Origin: DATJPD01 sp036394195
GTDB taxonomy: Bacteria > Pseudomonadota > Alphaproteobacteria > CACIAM-22H2
Direction of reading: 5' to 3'
Length of the DNA: 64,000 nucleotides
Assembly: GCA_036394195.1 (NCBI GenBank)
Contig: DASWFO010000060.1
Span: forward strand, 32,355-96,354
Shown: positions 40,830-50,299 of the stretch, piece by piece
Position numbering within the stretch: position 1 is the first letter of the stretch
Layout of the letters: each line of letters opens with the position of its first letter
Notes under the pieces: generated by a model
Database searches by the model: none
What the model was told of the DNA's origin: nothing
Seen by the model: the letters and a program-made list of their open reading frames with translations, nothing else
Translations under genes and position numbers: made by a program

Positions 40830-41852
40830 CTAGCCACCTTTTCTTCGCACGAGCTGCTTCAGCACGGCGACCTGGCGCCGCCATTCGCCGACCGGAACGG
40901 CGGGATAGCCACCCACGGCCTGCCCGGCGGGAATGTCGCGGTGGACGCCGCTCTGCGCCGCAATCTTGGCACCCGTGCCGACATGCAGATGGCCGGCGAG
41001 TCCGACCTGACCGCCAACGACGACGTAATCGTCGAGATGGGTCGAGCCGGAGATCCCCACCTGAGCCACGATCACGCACCCACGCCCGAGGCGGACGTTG
41101 TGCCCGATCTGCACCAAATTATCAATCATGCAGCCGGGACCGATCACCGTGTCGCCGGTACTGCCGCGGTCGATGCAGGTGTTGGCGCCCACCTCCGTAT
41201 CGTCGCCGACGAGCACCCGGCCAAGTTGCGGGACCTTGACGTGCCGACCAGCGTCGGTGGCGAAGCCGAATCCGTCCTGGCCGATTCGCACCCCCGGATA
41301 GATGATGACGCGGGCCCCCAGCACGCAGTAACCGAGCGAGGCTCCCGCGCCCACCACGCAATCCGGCCCGAGCACCGCTCCGGCGCCGACCACCGCGTTC
41401 GGTCCGATGCGGCACCCCGCTCCGATCTCGGCACCGGCGCCGATGACGGCGCCCGCCTCGATGCGCACATTCGCCCCGAGCCGCGCCGTCGGATTGACGC
41501 GCGCCGCCGGATCGAGCCCCGGCGGCAGCACCGGATCTGGATGGAACGCGCGGGCGACCAGCGCGAACGCCTTATAGGGCGTCGGCGTCACCAGCAACGC
41601 CATGCCCGAAGGTGCCCGCGCCACGAGATCTGGATGGACGATGCACGCCCCGGCACGGCTTTCGGCGAAGGCCCCGGCATAGAGCCGGTTATCGAGGAAG
41701 CTCACCTCCTCCGGGCCGGCGGCCTCCAGGGCCGCGACATCGCGAAAGCTCCTATCGGGGGCCACGGCGCCGACGGCTTCGGCACCGGCAATGTCGGCCA
41801 GCCGAGCGAGCGTGAACGGACCGGCGAGCGGAAAGAACCGTGGGTCCGCCAC
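40830..41852 (-). CDS. lpxD: UDP-3-O-acylglucosamine N-acyltransferase
   Basis: 340 residues, the LpxD length. The N-terminal uridine-binding domain (EEVSFLDNRLYAGAFAE) precedes a long run of hexapeptide repeats (ANVRIEAGAVIGAGAEIGAG), with DNLVQIGHNVRLGRGC carrying the catalytic histidine and a C-terminal helix. It adds the second acyl chain to the lipid A precursor. It follows the skp gene by six bases and precedes fabZ by two. Confidence 0.96.
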   Translation of the reverse strand: MADPRFFPLAGPFTLARLADIAGAEAVGAVAPDRSFRDVAALEAAGPEEVSFLDNRLYAGAFAESRAGACIVHPDLVARAPSGMALLVTPTPYKAFALVARAFHPDPVLPPGLDPAARVNPTARLGANVRIEAGAVIGAGAEIGAGCRIGPNAVVGAGAVLGPDCVVGAGASLGYCVLGARVIIYPGVRIGQDGFGFATDAGRHVKVPQLGRVLVGDDTEVGANTCIDRGSTGDTVIGPGCMIDNLVQIGHNVRLGRGCVIVAQVGISGSTHLDDYVVVGGQVGLAGHLHVGTGAKIAAQSGVHRDIPAGQAVGGYPAVPVGEWRRQVAVLKQLVRRKGG

Positions 41853-41858
41853 GACGTC

Positions 41859-42542
41859 CTACTTGGGCGTTGCCACCGCCACGGTCGGCATCTTCTTGTT
41901 CAGCCGGCTGGCGATCTCGCCGCTGATGTCGAGCGAGTTCTGCGAGGCGATCAACTGCGGCCGCGCGACGACGATCTTGTAGTCGTTCTCGGCCACGATC
42001 TCGGCCACGATATCGAGCATCTGGCGGACGACCTTGTTGTATGCGTCCTGCACCGCCTGCTCGATGTCGCGGCGGCCGTTCTGAACTTTCTGCTGCGCAT
42101 CGGCGAAGCGCTTGTCGAGGTCGCGACGCTTCTGGGTGTAAGCGTCGGGCGCAAGGATCGTGCGCTGCTTGTTCAGCTCCTCGTCCGTGGCGCGCAGGTC
42201 CTTCTCCATCTTCGTGATGTCATTCTGCTGCGCGGCCAGCATCTTCTCCTGCTGGGTCCGCACTGTCTGGAACGCCGTCGCCTCGCGCTCGATGGTCGGC
42301 GGATCGACGACCACGATCAGCGAACCCTTGGGCGGCAGCGGCTGTGGCGCCGTGGGTGCGGCGGCCGGCCGCTGGCCCGCAGCCGGAGCCTGGGCTGGGG
42401 CCGGAGCCTGGGCTGGGGCCGGCGCCTGAGCTGGGGCGCGCAGCTGCTGTTGAGCCAGGGCCGATCCTGCAGTGACGACGGCCGCAAGGCCGAGGGTGGA
42501 CGCCAGGACGCGGAGGGGGGGCAATCTCATCATGTGGTTCAA
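41859..42542 (-). CDS. skp: OmpH/Skp-family periplasmic chaperone
   Basis: 227 residues, longer than E. coli Skp. A signal peptide ends at ALAQ. An insert of APAQAP repeats and a proline-rich stretch (about residues 35-75) follows, then the Skp core: a beta strand (GSLIVVVDPPTIE), long coiled-coil arms (QQEKMLAAQQNDITKMEKDL) and a return strand. Skp holds unfolded outer-membrane proteins for BamA. It lies six bases after bamA. ATGs at 42542, 42533 and 42530 are all possible starts. Confidence 0.88.
   Translation of the reverse strand: MNHMMRLPPLRVLASTLGLAAVVTAGSALAQQQLRAPAQAPAPAQAPAPAQAPAAGQRPAAAPTAPQPLPPKGSLIVVVDPPTIEREATAFQTVRTQQEKMLAAQQNDITKMEKDLRATDEELNKQRTILAPDAYTQKRRDLDKRFADAQQKVQNGRRDIEQAVQDAYNKVVRQMLDIVAEIVAENDYKIVVARPQLIASQNSLDISGEIASRLNKKMPTVAVATPK
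42382..42435. repeat. Three 18-base tandem repeats inside skp
   Basis: The unit GCCGGAGCCTGGGCTGGG occurs twice exactly (42382-42399, 42400-42417) and once with changes (42418-42435). On the - strand it encodes the APAQAP hexapeptide repeated three times in the linker after the signal peptide. Such coding minisatellites change copy number easily by slippage. Confidence 0.85.
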
Positions 42543-42548
42543 TCCGAG

Positions 42549-44927
42549 TTAGAAGCGAGAGCCGAAGCTAAAGCGGAAAAGCTCGGTCTTGTCGAAGGTT
42601 TCCCTGCGGACAGGGCGGGCGATGCTCACTTTGACCGGTCCAAACGGCGAGCGCCAGAGGGCGCCGAACCCGGCCGACACGCGGATGGTCGAGGTATCAA
42701 AGACTTGGCCGAGCGCCGGATTATCGCCGTTCTTGGTCAAGGAGCCGAAGTCGGAGAAGACCGACCCGCGGATCCCGATCTCCTTCGGCAGGCCGGTCGG
42801 GAAGGTGAGCTCGGCCGAGCCGGAATAGAGCTCCTTGCCGCCGAGCGAGGAGCCGGTCGCCGCATCGCGCGGGCCGACGCCGCCGGTCTGGAAGCCGCGC
42901 AGCGAGTCACCGCCGAGGAAGAAGCGGTTGGAGATACGCGTGAACTCACCGAACGATTCGATGTAGCCGACGTCGCCGCTGATGCTCGCGACCCAATCCT
43001 CGAAGATGCTGTAGTACTCGCCGGCCTGAAGGCGGTTGCGCAGGAACGTCTGGTTGCCGCCGACGCCGGCAAAATCATTCGAGACGCGCACGAAATAGCC
43101 GCTCCGCGGATCGAAGCGGTCGTCGCGCTGGTCGTAGGTAATATCCTGCCCGATCATCGAGGTGATCGAGCTGCCGGTCTGCTGCGCGATGAACGGCGAT
43201 ACGCCGTCGACCAGGTTGGTGAGCGAGTCGCGGCGGATCGTGTAACGCAGGTTCTGCCGCAGATTCTCCTGCAGTTCATAGCCGGTGCGCAATGCGCCGC
43301 CCAGCGTCTTCTCGTCATAGCCGCTGATCCGCTGCAGGTTGCGGGTCCAGTCGAACAGGTCGAACCCGGCCGACATGTTGCGGTCCAGGAAATAGGGCTC
43401 GGTGAAGCTGAGGTCGATCTGCTGCCGGCGCTGCGAGATGAGGAAGCCGAGCCGGAGATCCTGGCCGCGGCCGAGCAGGTTGCGCTCGCGAAGGCCGATG
43501 TCGCCGAGCGCGCCGTCGGCAGTCGAGTATCCGACACCGAACGAGATCTCGCCGGTCGACTTCTCCTTGACGTCGACATTGATCATGGTCTGGTCGGTCG
43601 CCGCCCCCGGCACGTTGTTGACGTCGACCCGCTCGAAAAATCCCAGATTCTGCAGGCGCTGGCGCGATCGCCGCATCTTCGCCGTGTTGAACGCGTCGCC
43701 TTCGACGAGCAGGAACTCACGGCGGATCACCTTGTCGAGTGTCCGCACGTTGCCGGTGATGTTGATGCGCTCGATATAGACGCGTGGCCCCTCCTGGATC
43801 TCGTAGGTGATGCTCACCGTCTTCGCGTCGCGGTCGCGGTTGATGCGCGGGCGGACTTCAACGAAGGCATAGCCGAGGCTGCCGACCGCCGTTGTCAGCG
43901 TATTGATCGTCTTCTCGACCTCGTCGGCGTCGTACCAGTCGCCCTTCAGGGTCGTGACCTGGTTCTTGAACCGCTCCGGGTCGACGTTCTTGATGTGCGA
44001 CACCACGTTGACGTCGCCGAAGTGATAGCGCTCGCCTTCGTCGAGCGTGAAGGTGATGTAGAACCCATCACGGTCCGGGGTGAGCTCGGCGATGGCGGAG
44101 ACGACGCGGAAATCCGCGTAGCCATGCGCGAGGTAGAACTTGCGCAGCAGCTCGCGGTCGAACGAGACGCGGTCCGGATCGTAATTGTCGTCGGTGGCGA
44201 GAATGCGCCACCAGCGGCTCTCGGTGGTCCGCACCACCTCGCGCAGCGTGCTGTCGCTGAACACCCGGTTACCGATGAACGCGATCCGCTTGACGCCGGT
44301 GACTTGGCCTTCATTGATTTCGAAGATCAGGTCGACGCGGTTCTGCGGAAGCTGGACCACCTTGGGATCGACGGTGGCCGCGAAGCGGCCGCTGCGGCGA
44401 TAGAGGTCGAGGATGCGCTTCACATCGTTTTGCACCTTGGTCCGGGTGTAGACGACACGCGGCTTCAGCTGCACCTCGGCGGTCAGGGTCTGGTCGTTGA
44501 GCTTGCGGTTCCCCTCGAAGGCGATGCGGTTGATGATCGGGTTTTCGACAACCCGGACGTTCAGGTGGTCCCCATCCAGACGCAGCGCCACGTCGGCGAA
44601 CAGCCCGGTCGCAAACAAGGCCTTCAGCGACTTGTCGAGCTGTTCGGGCGTGGCGCGGTCGCCCGGCTTCAACAGCAGGTATGACCGGACGGTATCGGGG
44701 TCGATACGCTGGGTGCCCTCGACGTCGACTTGGCTGATGGTGACGCCGGTGGCGCCCGGCGGCACGGATTGGACGGTCGGCACCTCGCTGGCCGGCGGCA
44801 GCGGATCGAGCGGCGCCGACTGGGCGAATGCGGACGAGGCGAACGCGACAAGCGGCGTTGCGACCAGAAGCGCCAACGCCGTGAACAGCCCAAGGCGCCG
44901 CGCCAGTGGCCAGCCAACTCCCCGCAC
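42549..44927 (-). CDS. bamA: Outer-membrane protein assembly factor BamA
   Basis: 792 residues from GTG 44927, with AGGGGAAG upstream. Signal peptide to FAQS, then five POTRA domains (~60-445; for example VTISQVDVEGTQRIDPDTVR, INRIAFEGNRKLNDQTL, VKRIAFIGNRVFSD), then a 16-strand barrel with the conserved GDSLRGFQTGGVGPRD (VRGF/Y loop). It ends in phenylalanine (FRFSFGSRF), the beta-signal. It is the core of the BAM complex that inserts outer-membrane proteins, fed by the co-transcribed Skp. Confidence 0.97.
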   Translation of the reverse strand: MRGVGWPLARRLGLFTALALLVATPLVAFASSAFAQSAPLDPLPPASEVPTVQSVPPGATGVTISQVDVEGTQRIDPDTVRSYLLLKPGDRATPEQLDKSLKALFATGLFADVALRLDGDHLNVRVVENPIINRIAFEGNRKLNDQTLTAEVQLKPRVVYTRTKVQNDVKRILDLYRRSGRFAATVDPKVVQLPQNRVDLIFEINEGQVTGVKRIAFIGNRVFSDSTLREVVRTTESRWWRILATDDNYDPDRVSFDRELLRKFYLAHGYADFRVVSAIAELTPDRDGFYITFTLDEGERYHFGDVNVVSHIKNVDPERFKNQVTTLKGDWYDADEVEKTINTLTTAVGSLGYAFVEVRPRINRDRDAKTVSITYEIQEGPRVYIERINITGNVRTLDKVIRREFLLVEGDAFNTAKMRRSRQRLQNLGFFERVDVNNVPGAATDQTMINVDVKEKSTGEISFGVGYSTADGALGDIGLRERNLLGRGQDLRLGFLISQRRQQIDLSFTEPYFLDRNMSAGFDLFDWTRNLQRISGYDEKTLGGALRTGYELQENLRQNLRYTIRRDSLTNLVDGVSPFIAQQTGSSITSMIGQDITYDQRDDRFDPRSGYFVRVSNDFAGVGGNQTFLRNRLQAGEYYSIFEDWVASISGDVGYIESFGEFTRISNRFFLGGDSLRGFQTGGVGPRDAATGSSLGGKELYSGSAELTFPTGLPKEIGIRGSVFSDFGSLTKNGDNPALGQVFDTSTIRVSAGFGALWRSPFGPVKVSIARPVRRETFDKTELFRFSFGSRF

Positions 44928-44959
44928 TTTGTACTTCCCCTAAAGCCCCGTGGCGGTTT

Positions 44960-46093
44960 CTACGAAACCAACCCCACCAAGAACTGTACCACGCGCAGAT
45001 GTACCAAATCGTTCCAGGTCGCGAGAATCATTAAACTAAATACCAAAATCATGCCCACCCGGAAACCATATTCCTGGGCCCGCGCACCGAGGGGGCGGCC
45101 GCGCGTCCACTCGAAGAAATAGAACAAAAGGTGGCCGCCATCGAGAACCGGCACCGGAAACAGGTTGATCAGACCGAGGTTCACCGACAGGAACGCCATG
45201 AATGCGAACAGGTTGGCGATTCCACCTCGCGCCACCTCACCCGACATCTGGGCGATGCGCAGCGGGCCGCCCAGCTCGTCGCTGCCGCGATGGCCCGTGA
45301 CCATCTGGCCCAGCGCCTTCAGCGTGCCGGTGGTCTGGTTGTAGGTCTCGACCACGGCCTGCCAAAGTGCGGTGCCGGGCGTGCGGTGGACATATTCGAC
45401 GCCGCTGCCGCGGATGCCGAGTCGCGCGACTCGGATGCGGTTGCCGAGGCGGTCGGCCTCGTCGACCACGGTGGGGACTGCCTTCAGCTCGACCTCTTGG
45501 CCGTTGCGGCGGACGACGACGTCCAGCGGCTGGTCGAGGTTGAGCTGCACGATGCGCTGGATGTCCTCGAAGCGGTCGATCCGGTCGCCGTTGATCGCGA
45601 TCACGCGGTCGCCGGGTTGAAAGCCCGCCTTCTCGGCGGCGCTGCCGGGCATGACCGCGCCGATTTCGGGCGGCGTGTAGGGCTGGCCGACGAGCACGAA
45701 GAGAACCGCCGACACGATGATCGCGAACAGGAAATTGGCAATCGGCCCGGCGGCGACCACCGCCGCGCGTTGCGCCAGCGGCTTGTGGTGGAAAGAGACC
45801 GCGCGCTCCTCGGGGGTCATGGTCGGCACCTGGCCGCCCGGTGCGCTGATCGCGTCCGCATCCCCGAAGAATTTCACGTAACCGCCGAGCGGGATCGCGC
45901 TCAGCTTCCAGCGCGTGCCGGCACGGTCATACCAGCCGAACAGCTCGGGCCCGAACCCGATCGAAAACACGTCGATCCGAACGCCGGCCCGCCGCGCGAC
46001 CCAGTAATGGCCGAGTTCGTGCACGAAGACGAGAACCGTCAGCACGATCAGAAACGGCAGAACGTAATTCCAAAGCCCGGCTAGAACTTCCAT
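44960..46093 (-). CDS. rseP: Site-2 intramembrane metalloprotease RseP
   Basis: 377 residues. The first helix carries VFVHELGHYWVARRAG (zinc HExxH). A PDZ domain follows (~125-210; AEKAGFQPGDRVIAING), and the second active-site motif is in INLFPVPVLDGGHLLFY (aspartate ligand). It cleaves anti-sigma factors after site-1 cleavage in envelope stress, and remnant signal peptides. Only one PDZ domain is evident, as in many alphaproteobacterial versions (E. coli has two). It lies 32 bases before bamA in the operon. Confidence 0.95.
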   Translation of the reverse strand: MEVLAGLWNYVLPFLIVLTVLVFVHELGHYWVARRAGVRIDVFSIGFGPELFGWYDRAGTRWKLSAIPLGGYVKFFGDADAISAPGGQVPTMTPEERAVSFHHKPLAQRAAVVAAGPIANFLFAIIVSAVLFVLVGQPYTPPEIGAVMPGSAAEKAGFQPGDRVIAINGDRIDRFEDIQRIVQLNLDQPLDVVVRRNGQEVELKAVPTVVDEADRLGNRIRVARLGIRGSGVEYVHRTPGTALWQAVVETYNQTTGTLKALGQMVTGHRGSDELGGPLRIAQMSGEVARGGIANLFAFMAFLSVNLGLINLFPVPVLDGGHLLFYFFEWTRGRPLGARAQEYGFRVGMILVFSLMILATWNDLVHLRVVQFLVGLVS

Positions 46094-46165
46094 GAGAATG
46101 CCTTAGCTAGTCTCTCTCGCGTCGGTTTTCAGCCTTATCGGGGATCAGCCTCGCGGCCCGTCACA

Positions 46166-47356
46166 TCACACCCGTGCCGCGAGCCCTTTGACGACGCTTC
46201 CCGCGACGCGGCGTGCTTCAGCATCGAGGCCGCGCACGTCTTCAAGCGTGGCAGGTGCCGTATGTGGCAGCGCCCGCAACGTTTCCTCGACGCTCCGCAC
46301 GATGTCGAGAAACCCGATTTCCCCAAGTAAAAAGCCGCTTACCGCGACCTCATTGGCGGCGTTCAAGATAGTAGGTGCAGCCCCCCCGAGGCGCAAGGCT
46401 TCTCGCGCCAGGGCGAGGGCCGGGAACCGCACGTCGTCGGGAGTCTCGAAGGTGAGCTGGCCCAGCCGGGCGAGATCGAGCTTCGGACTGGGAGCCGCCA
46501 TGCGGCGCGGCCAGCCCAGCGCATAGGCGATCGGGGTGCGCATGTCCGGACTTCCCAGCTGGGCCAGGACCGAGCCGTCGACATACGCGACCATGCTGTG
46601 GATCACGGACTGGGGATGGACCAGAACCTCGATCCGCTCGGACGGCATGCGGAACAGATGGTGCGCCTCGATGACCTCGAGCCCCTTGTTCATCATGGTC
46701 GCGGAATCGACGGAGATCTTGGCCCCCATCGACCAGTTCGGATGAGCCACGGCCTGGGCCGGGGTCACACGCGCCATCGCCTCGCGGGGAAGCTCGCGGA
46801 ACGGCCCGCCAGACGCCGTGAGCACGATCTTCTCGATGCGATCCGCCTGGGCGAAATCGAAGACCTGGAAAATCGCGTTGTGCTCGGAATCGACCGGCAG
46901 CAGCGTGGCCCCGTGCCGCTCGACCTCGGCCATCAGCAGCTCGCCCGCGCAGACGAGACACTCTTTGCTGGCGAAGGCGACGACAGCGCCACGCCGGATG
47001 GCGGCCAGCGTCGGCGGAAGCCCGGCGGCGCCGACGATCGCGGACATCACCCAATCCGCCGGCGCATCGGCGGCCTCGACCACCGCCTCGGATCCGGCCG
47101 AGGCCTCGATGCCGGAGCCCGACAACGCCTGCTTGAGATCGTCGTAGCGGCTCTCGTCGGCGATCACGGCCCGCTTGGCACCGAGGCTGCGCGCTTGTTC
47201 AGCGAGCTTCTCGACATTCGACGCCGCGGTCAGCGCCTCGACGACATAGGCGTCGCGGTTGCGGGTGATCAGATCGACCGTGTTGGTGCCGATCGAGCCT
47301 GTCGATCCCAGGATGGTCACCCGGCGCGGAGCGTCAGACACGCGGATCTTGTTCAT
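46166..47356 (-). CDS. dxr: 1-deoxy-D-xylulose 5-phosphate reductoisomerase
   Basis: 396 residues, full length. NADPH-binding TILGSTGSIGTNTVDLI at the start, ALASKEC-type segment (AFASKECLVCAGELL), metal-binding DSEHNAIFQ and the flexible loop region near NPNWSMGAKISVDSATMMNKG are present. It makes MEP, the committed isoprenoid precursor, which supplies undecaprenyl phosphate via uppS downstream in the same operon. The cdsA stop is 15 bases upstream. Confidence 0.96.
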   Translation of the reverse strand: MNKIRVSDAPRRVTILGSTGSIGTNTVDLITRNRDAYVVEALTAASNVEKLAEQARSLGAKRAVIADESRYDDLKQALSGSGIEASAGSEAVVEAADAPADWVMSAIVGAAGLPPTLAAIRRGAVVAFASKECLVCAGELLMAEVERHGATLLPVDSEHNAIFQVFDFAQADRIEKIVLTASGGPFRELPREAMARVTPAQAVAHPNWSMGAKISVDSATMMNKGLEVIEAHHLFRMPSERIEVLVHPQSVIHSMVAYVDGSVLAQLGSPDMRTPIAYALGWPRRMAAPSPKLDLARLGQLTFETPDDVRFPALALAREALRLGGAAPTILNAANEVAVSGFLLGEIGFLDIVRSVEETLRALPHTAPATLEDVRGLDAEARRVAGSVVKGLAARV

Positions 47357-47371
47357 GGCGTCATCACCGAA

Positions 47372-48193
47372 TCACTTCCACGCAAGGATGGCCCCATCGG
47401 TTGACCACTGCCAGAGGGCGAGCACCACCGCCGCCGACATCACGCCGTCGACCCGGTCCAGCAATCCGCCGTGGCCGGGAATCAACTGGCTAGCATCTTT
47501 AACTCCAAAACGCCGTTTGACCACAGATTTCGCGAGATCACCCGCCTGCGCCGCCACCGCGAGCAGGGCGCTGGCAAGGGCCAGCGTGCCAGGCGGCGGC
47601 GCGCCATTATCCAGCATCCCGACCACCGCGCCGACCGCGGCCGCACAGGCCATGCCGCCGATCAGCCCGGCCCAGGTCTTCTTGGGCGAGATGCGGGGCG
47701 CCAGGCGCGGACCGCCGACCGCGCGGCCGACGAAATAGGCGCCGGTATCGGTCGCCCATACGCTGAGTAGCAGCCACCACATCAGGCCCTTGCCTTCGGC
47801 GCCGCTGCCGCGCAGCCACACCAAGGCTATGCACGGCAGCCCGATATACGCGATCCCGGCCGCGATCCAGCGTGGGTGTGCGCGGTGGCTGACTCGCGCG
47901 GCGATGTAGTCGCCGACGACTCCGGCGGCGATCAGGGCGACGCCGGCCACGGGCGAGACGAGGCACGACGCGGCGATGACCGCCACGACGGCGGCGGCCT
48001 GCACGAGGCCGGTCCAGCCGAACCGCCCGCCGCCGCACAGCCGCGTCCATTCCCACGCCAGTACCGCGGCCCCGACCGCGGTGACGACGTCGAACGCCAG
48101 CGCGCCGCCCTCGAGCGCCACCAGGGCCACCGCAACGAGCACCAGCGCCGAGAGGACTCGCGGGCGCAAGCCCTCGGCCCAGCGCTCAGCCAC
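47372..48193 (-). CDS. cdsA: Phosphatidate cytidylyltransferase
   Basis: About 273 residues from GTG 48193, which overlaps the uppS stop by eight bases; GTG 48217 and ATG 48232 are other options. Multi-pass membrane enzyme making CDP-diacylglycerol. The CDP-alcohol signature is clear: DTGAYFVGRAVGGPRLAP, ISPKKTWAGLIGG, then KRRFGVKDASQLIPGHGG and LLDRVDG. It precedes dxr by 15 bases in the operon. Confidence 0.94.
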   Translation of the reverse strand: MAERWAEGLRPRVLSALVLVAVALVALEGGALAFDVVTAVGAAVLAWEWTRLCGGGRFGWTGLVQAAAVVAVIAASCLVSPVAGVALIAAGVVGDYIAARVSHRAHPRWIAAGIAYIGLPCIALVWLRGSGAEGKGLMWWLLLSVWATDTGAYFVGRAVGGPRLAPRISPKKTWAGLIGGMACAAAVGAVVGMLDNGAPPPGTLALASALLAVAAQAGDLAKSVVKRRFGVKDASQLIPGHGGLLDRVDGVMSAAVVLALWQWSTDGAILAWK

Positions 48194-48932
48194 TGGCCGT
48201 GCCGTAACGTCGCTCACGCCGCCGAAACTCATCGATTGCCGCAACCAGATCGTCCTTGCCGAAATCCGGCCACAAAGTGTCGGTGAAGACGAACTCCGCG
48301 TAAGCCGCCTGCCAGAGAAGAAAGTTGCTGATCCGCTTTTCGCCGCTCGAGCGGATGAGCAGATCAGGGTCCGGGATCCCGGCGGTCCACAGCGCGCCGG
48401 CGAGAGCGTCCTCGTCGATCGCGGACGGATCCAGCGCACCCGCCGCCGCCCGCGTCGCCAGCGTTCGCGCCGCGGCGGCAAGTTCCGCCCGGCCGCCGTA
48501 GCTCAACGCGACGACGAGATTGAGCCCGGTATTGGCGCGCGTCGTCGCCTCCGCGTTCTCGATCAGGGCCACGATGTCCGCCGCCAGGCGCGACCGGTCG
48601 CCGATGATGCGCACCCGCACCGAATTGCGGTGCAGCTCGGCGATTTCGCCGCGCAGATAGTGGCGCAGCAGCCCCATCAGGTCGTTGACCTCGGTGATCG
48701 GCCGCTTCCAGTTCTCCGATGAAAAGCCGAACAGGGTCAGATAGCGGATGCCCAATTCGGCGGCCGCGACGATCGTGCGCCGCACCGCCTCGGCGCCGCT
48801 GCGGTGCCCCGCCACGCGCGGCAGACCGCGCGCCCTCGCCCAACGCCCATTGCCGTCCATGATGATCGCGACGTGGGTGGGCGCTTCGCTCCCGCTTCCC
48901 GTGACGGCGCGGGATTTCGGAACGTCAGACAT
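48186..48932 (-). CDS. uppS: Undecaprenyl diphosphate synthase
   Basis: 248 residues. Cis-prenyltransferase that elongates farnesyl diphosphate to the C55 carrier for murein and LPS. The signature THVAIIMDGNGRWARARGLP lies near residue 25 with the catalytic aspartate; YLTLFGFSSENWKRP and the C-terminal RSSGEKRISNFLLWQAAYAE with FTDTLWPDF are intact. The start overlaps the end of frr by eight bases. Confidence 0.96.
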   Translation of the reverse strand: MSDVPKSRAVTGSGSEAPTHVAIIMDGNGRWARARGLPRVAGHRSGAEAVRRTIVAAAELGIRYLTLFGFSSENWKRPITEVNDLMGLLRHYLRGEIAELHRNSVRVRIIGDRSRLAADIVALIENAEATTRANTGLNLVVALSYGGRAELAAAARTLATRAAAGALDPSAIDEDALAGALWTAGIPDPDLLIRSSGEKRISNFLLWQAAYAEFVFTDTLWPDFGKDDLVAAIDEFRRRERRYGTASG

Positions 48933-49482
48933 GAAGGATGTCTTTTTCCTTGGCCGCCAGGGTCTCGTCGACCTTCTTCACCATCTCGTCCGTGAGCTTC
49001 TGGATCTCGGCGCTCCGCTTGCGATGTTCGTCTTCGTTGATCTTGTGGCCCTTCTCGAGCTCCTTCAGCGCCTCCATGCCGTCGCGACGGACGTTGCGGA
49101 TGGCGATGCGCCCGTGCTCGGCGAATTTGTGGGCAAGCTTCACCAGCTCCTTGCGACGCTCCTCGGTGAGCGGCGGCATCGGCACGCGGATGAGCTGGCC
49201 ATCGACCATCGGGTTGACGCCGATGTTGGCTTCGCGGATCGCCTTCTCCACCGCCTTCACCATGGTCTTGTCCCACACCTGGACGGTCAACATGCGCGGC
49301 TCCGGCGCGTTGACCGTGCCCAGCTGCGAGAGCGGCATGTGGCTGCCATAGGCCTCGACGTGGATCGGCTCGAGCAGGCTCACCGACGCGCGGCCGGTGC
49401 GCAGGCCCGAGAGCTCTTTCTTGAACACGTCGAACGCGCCGGTCATCCGGCGCCGCAGTTCATTCGGATCCGCCGTGGACAT
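48925..49482 (-). CDS. frr: Ribosome recycling factor
   Basis: 185 residues, the exact family length. LSGLRTGRASVSLLEPIHVEAYG and the C-terminal helix HKINEDEHRKRSAEIQKLTD match RRF, which with EF-G splits post-termination ribosomes. It follows pyrH by four bases and overlaps uppS by eight. Confidence 0.97.
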   Translation of the reverse strand: MSTADPNELRRRMTGAFDVFKKELSGLRTGRASVSLLEPIHVEAYGSHMPLSQLGTVNAPEPRMLTVQVWDKTMVKAVEKAIREANIGVNPMVDGQLIRVPMPPLTEERRKELVKLAHKFAEHGRIAIRNVRRDGMEALKELEKGHKINEDEHRKRSAEIQKLTDEMVKKVDETLAAKEKDILHV

Positions 49483-49486
49483 TGCC

Positions 49487-50248
49487 TCACCCCTTGTCGG
49501 TTATGATTGTCGAGCGGCCCTTGCCCGACAGCACCTGGGCAAAACCGCCGGCTTCGTGAATTGAAAATACCAGAATCGGGATGCGGTTTTCACGCGCGAG
49601 CGAGATCGCGGACGCATCCATCACCTTGAGGTCGCGCGACAGCACCTCGAGGTAATCCAGCCGCTCGTAGCGCGAGGCGGTCTTGTCGCGGGTGGGATCG
49701 GCGCTGTAGACGCCGTCGACCTTGGTGCCCTTGAGCAGGGCGTCGCAGCCCATCTCCGAGGCGCGCAGCGCCGCCGCGGTATCGGTGGTGAAAAACGGAT
49801 TGCCGGTGCCGGCCGCGAAAATGACGACGCGGCCCTTCTCCATGTGGCGGATTGCGCGGCGCCGGATATAGGGTTCGCACACCGCCGACATCGGGATCGC
49901 CGACAGGACGCGCGTGTGGACGCCGACGCTCTCCAGCGCGTTCTGAAGCGCCAGCGCGTTTATGACGGTCGCCAGCATGCCCATATAGTCGGCGCTGGCG
50001 CGCTCGATGCCCGCGGCGGCCCCGGACAGGCCGCGGAAGATGTTGCCGCCGCCGATGACGAGGCAGACCTGCACGCCGAGATCGCGGCCGCCCTTCACGT
50101 CATTGGCGATCCGGCTGATGGTGTCCGCGTCGAGGCCGAACTCCTTCGACCCCATGAGCACCTCGCCGGAGATCTTCAGCAGGACGCGCCGATACTTGCT
50201 GGCGCCCGTCGGCTCCGGTTGATCGCCGCGCCTTACCGTTACCGCCAT
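49487..50248 (-). CDS. pyrH: Uridylate kinase
   Basis: 253 residues; the first ~18 form a short extension before YRRVLLKISGEVLMG. It phosphorylates UMP. VCLVIGGGNIFRGLSG (nucleotide-binding), DYMGMLATVINALALQ and FAAGTGNPFFTTDTAAALRA are family signatures. It is expressed with tsf and frr as usual. Confidence 0.97.
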   Translation of the reverse strand: MAVTVRRGDQPEPTGASKYRRVLLKISGEVLMGSKEFGLDADTISRIANDVKGGRDLGVQVCLVIGGGNIFRGLSGAAAGIERASADYMGMLATVINALALQNALESVGVHTRVLSAIPMSAVCEPYIRRRAIRHMEKGRVVIFAAGTGNPFFTTDTAAALRASEMGCDALLKGTKVDGVYSADPTRDKTASRYERLDYLEVLSRDLKVMDASAISLARENRIPILVFSIHEAGGFAQVLSGKGRSTIITDKG

Positions 50249-50299
50249 GGACTCGTTCCTCGACCTAGCGCAGGGCCGTGAGCTTACACGAATCGCCTG

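Noticed and set aside
42370..42440. Short regularly spaced repeats suggestive of a CRISPR array
   Set aside because: The units are directly adjacent 18-mers without spacers and encode in-frame APAQAP repeats in skp.
40941..44684. A 1247-codon open frame on the + strand opposite lpxD, skp and bamA
   Set aside because: It is the mirror of three certain genes in GC-rich DNA, is full of low-complexity charged residues and shows no domain or ribosome binding site.
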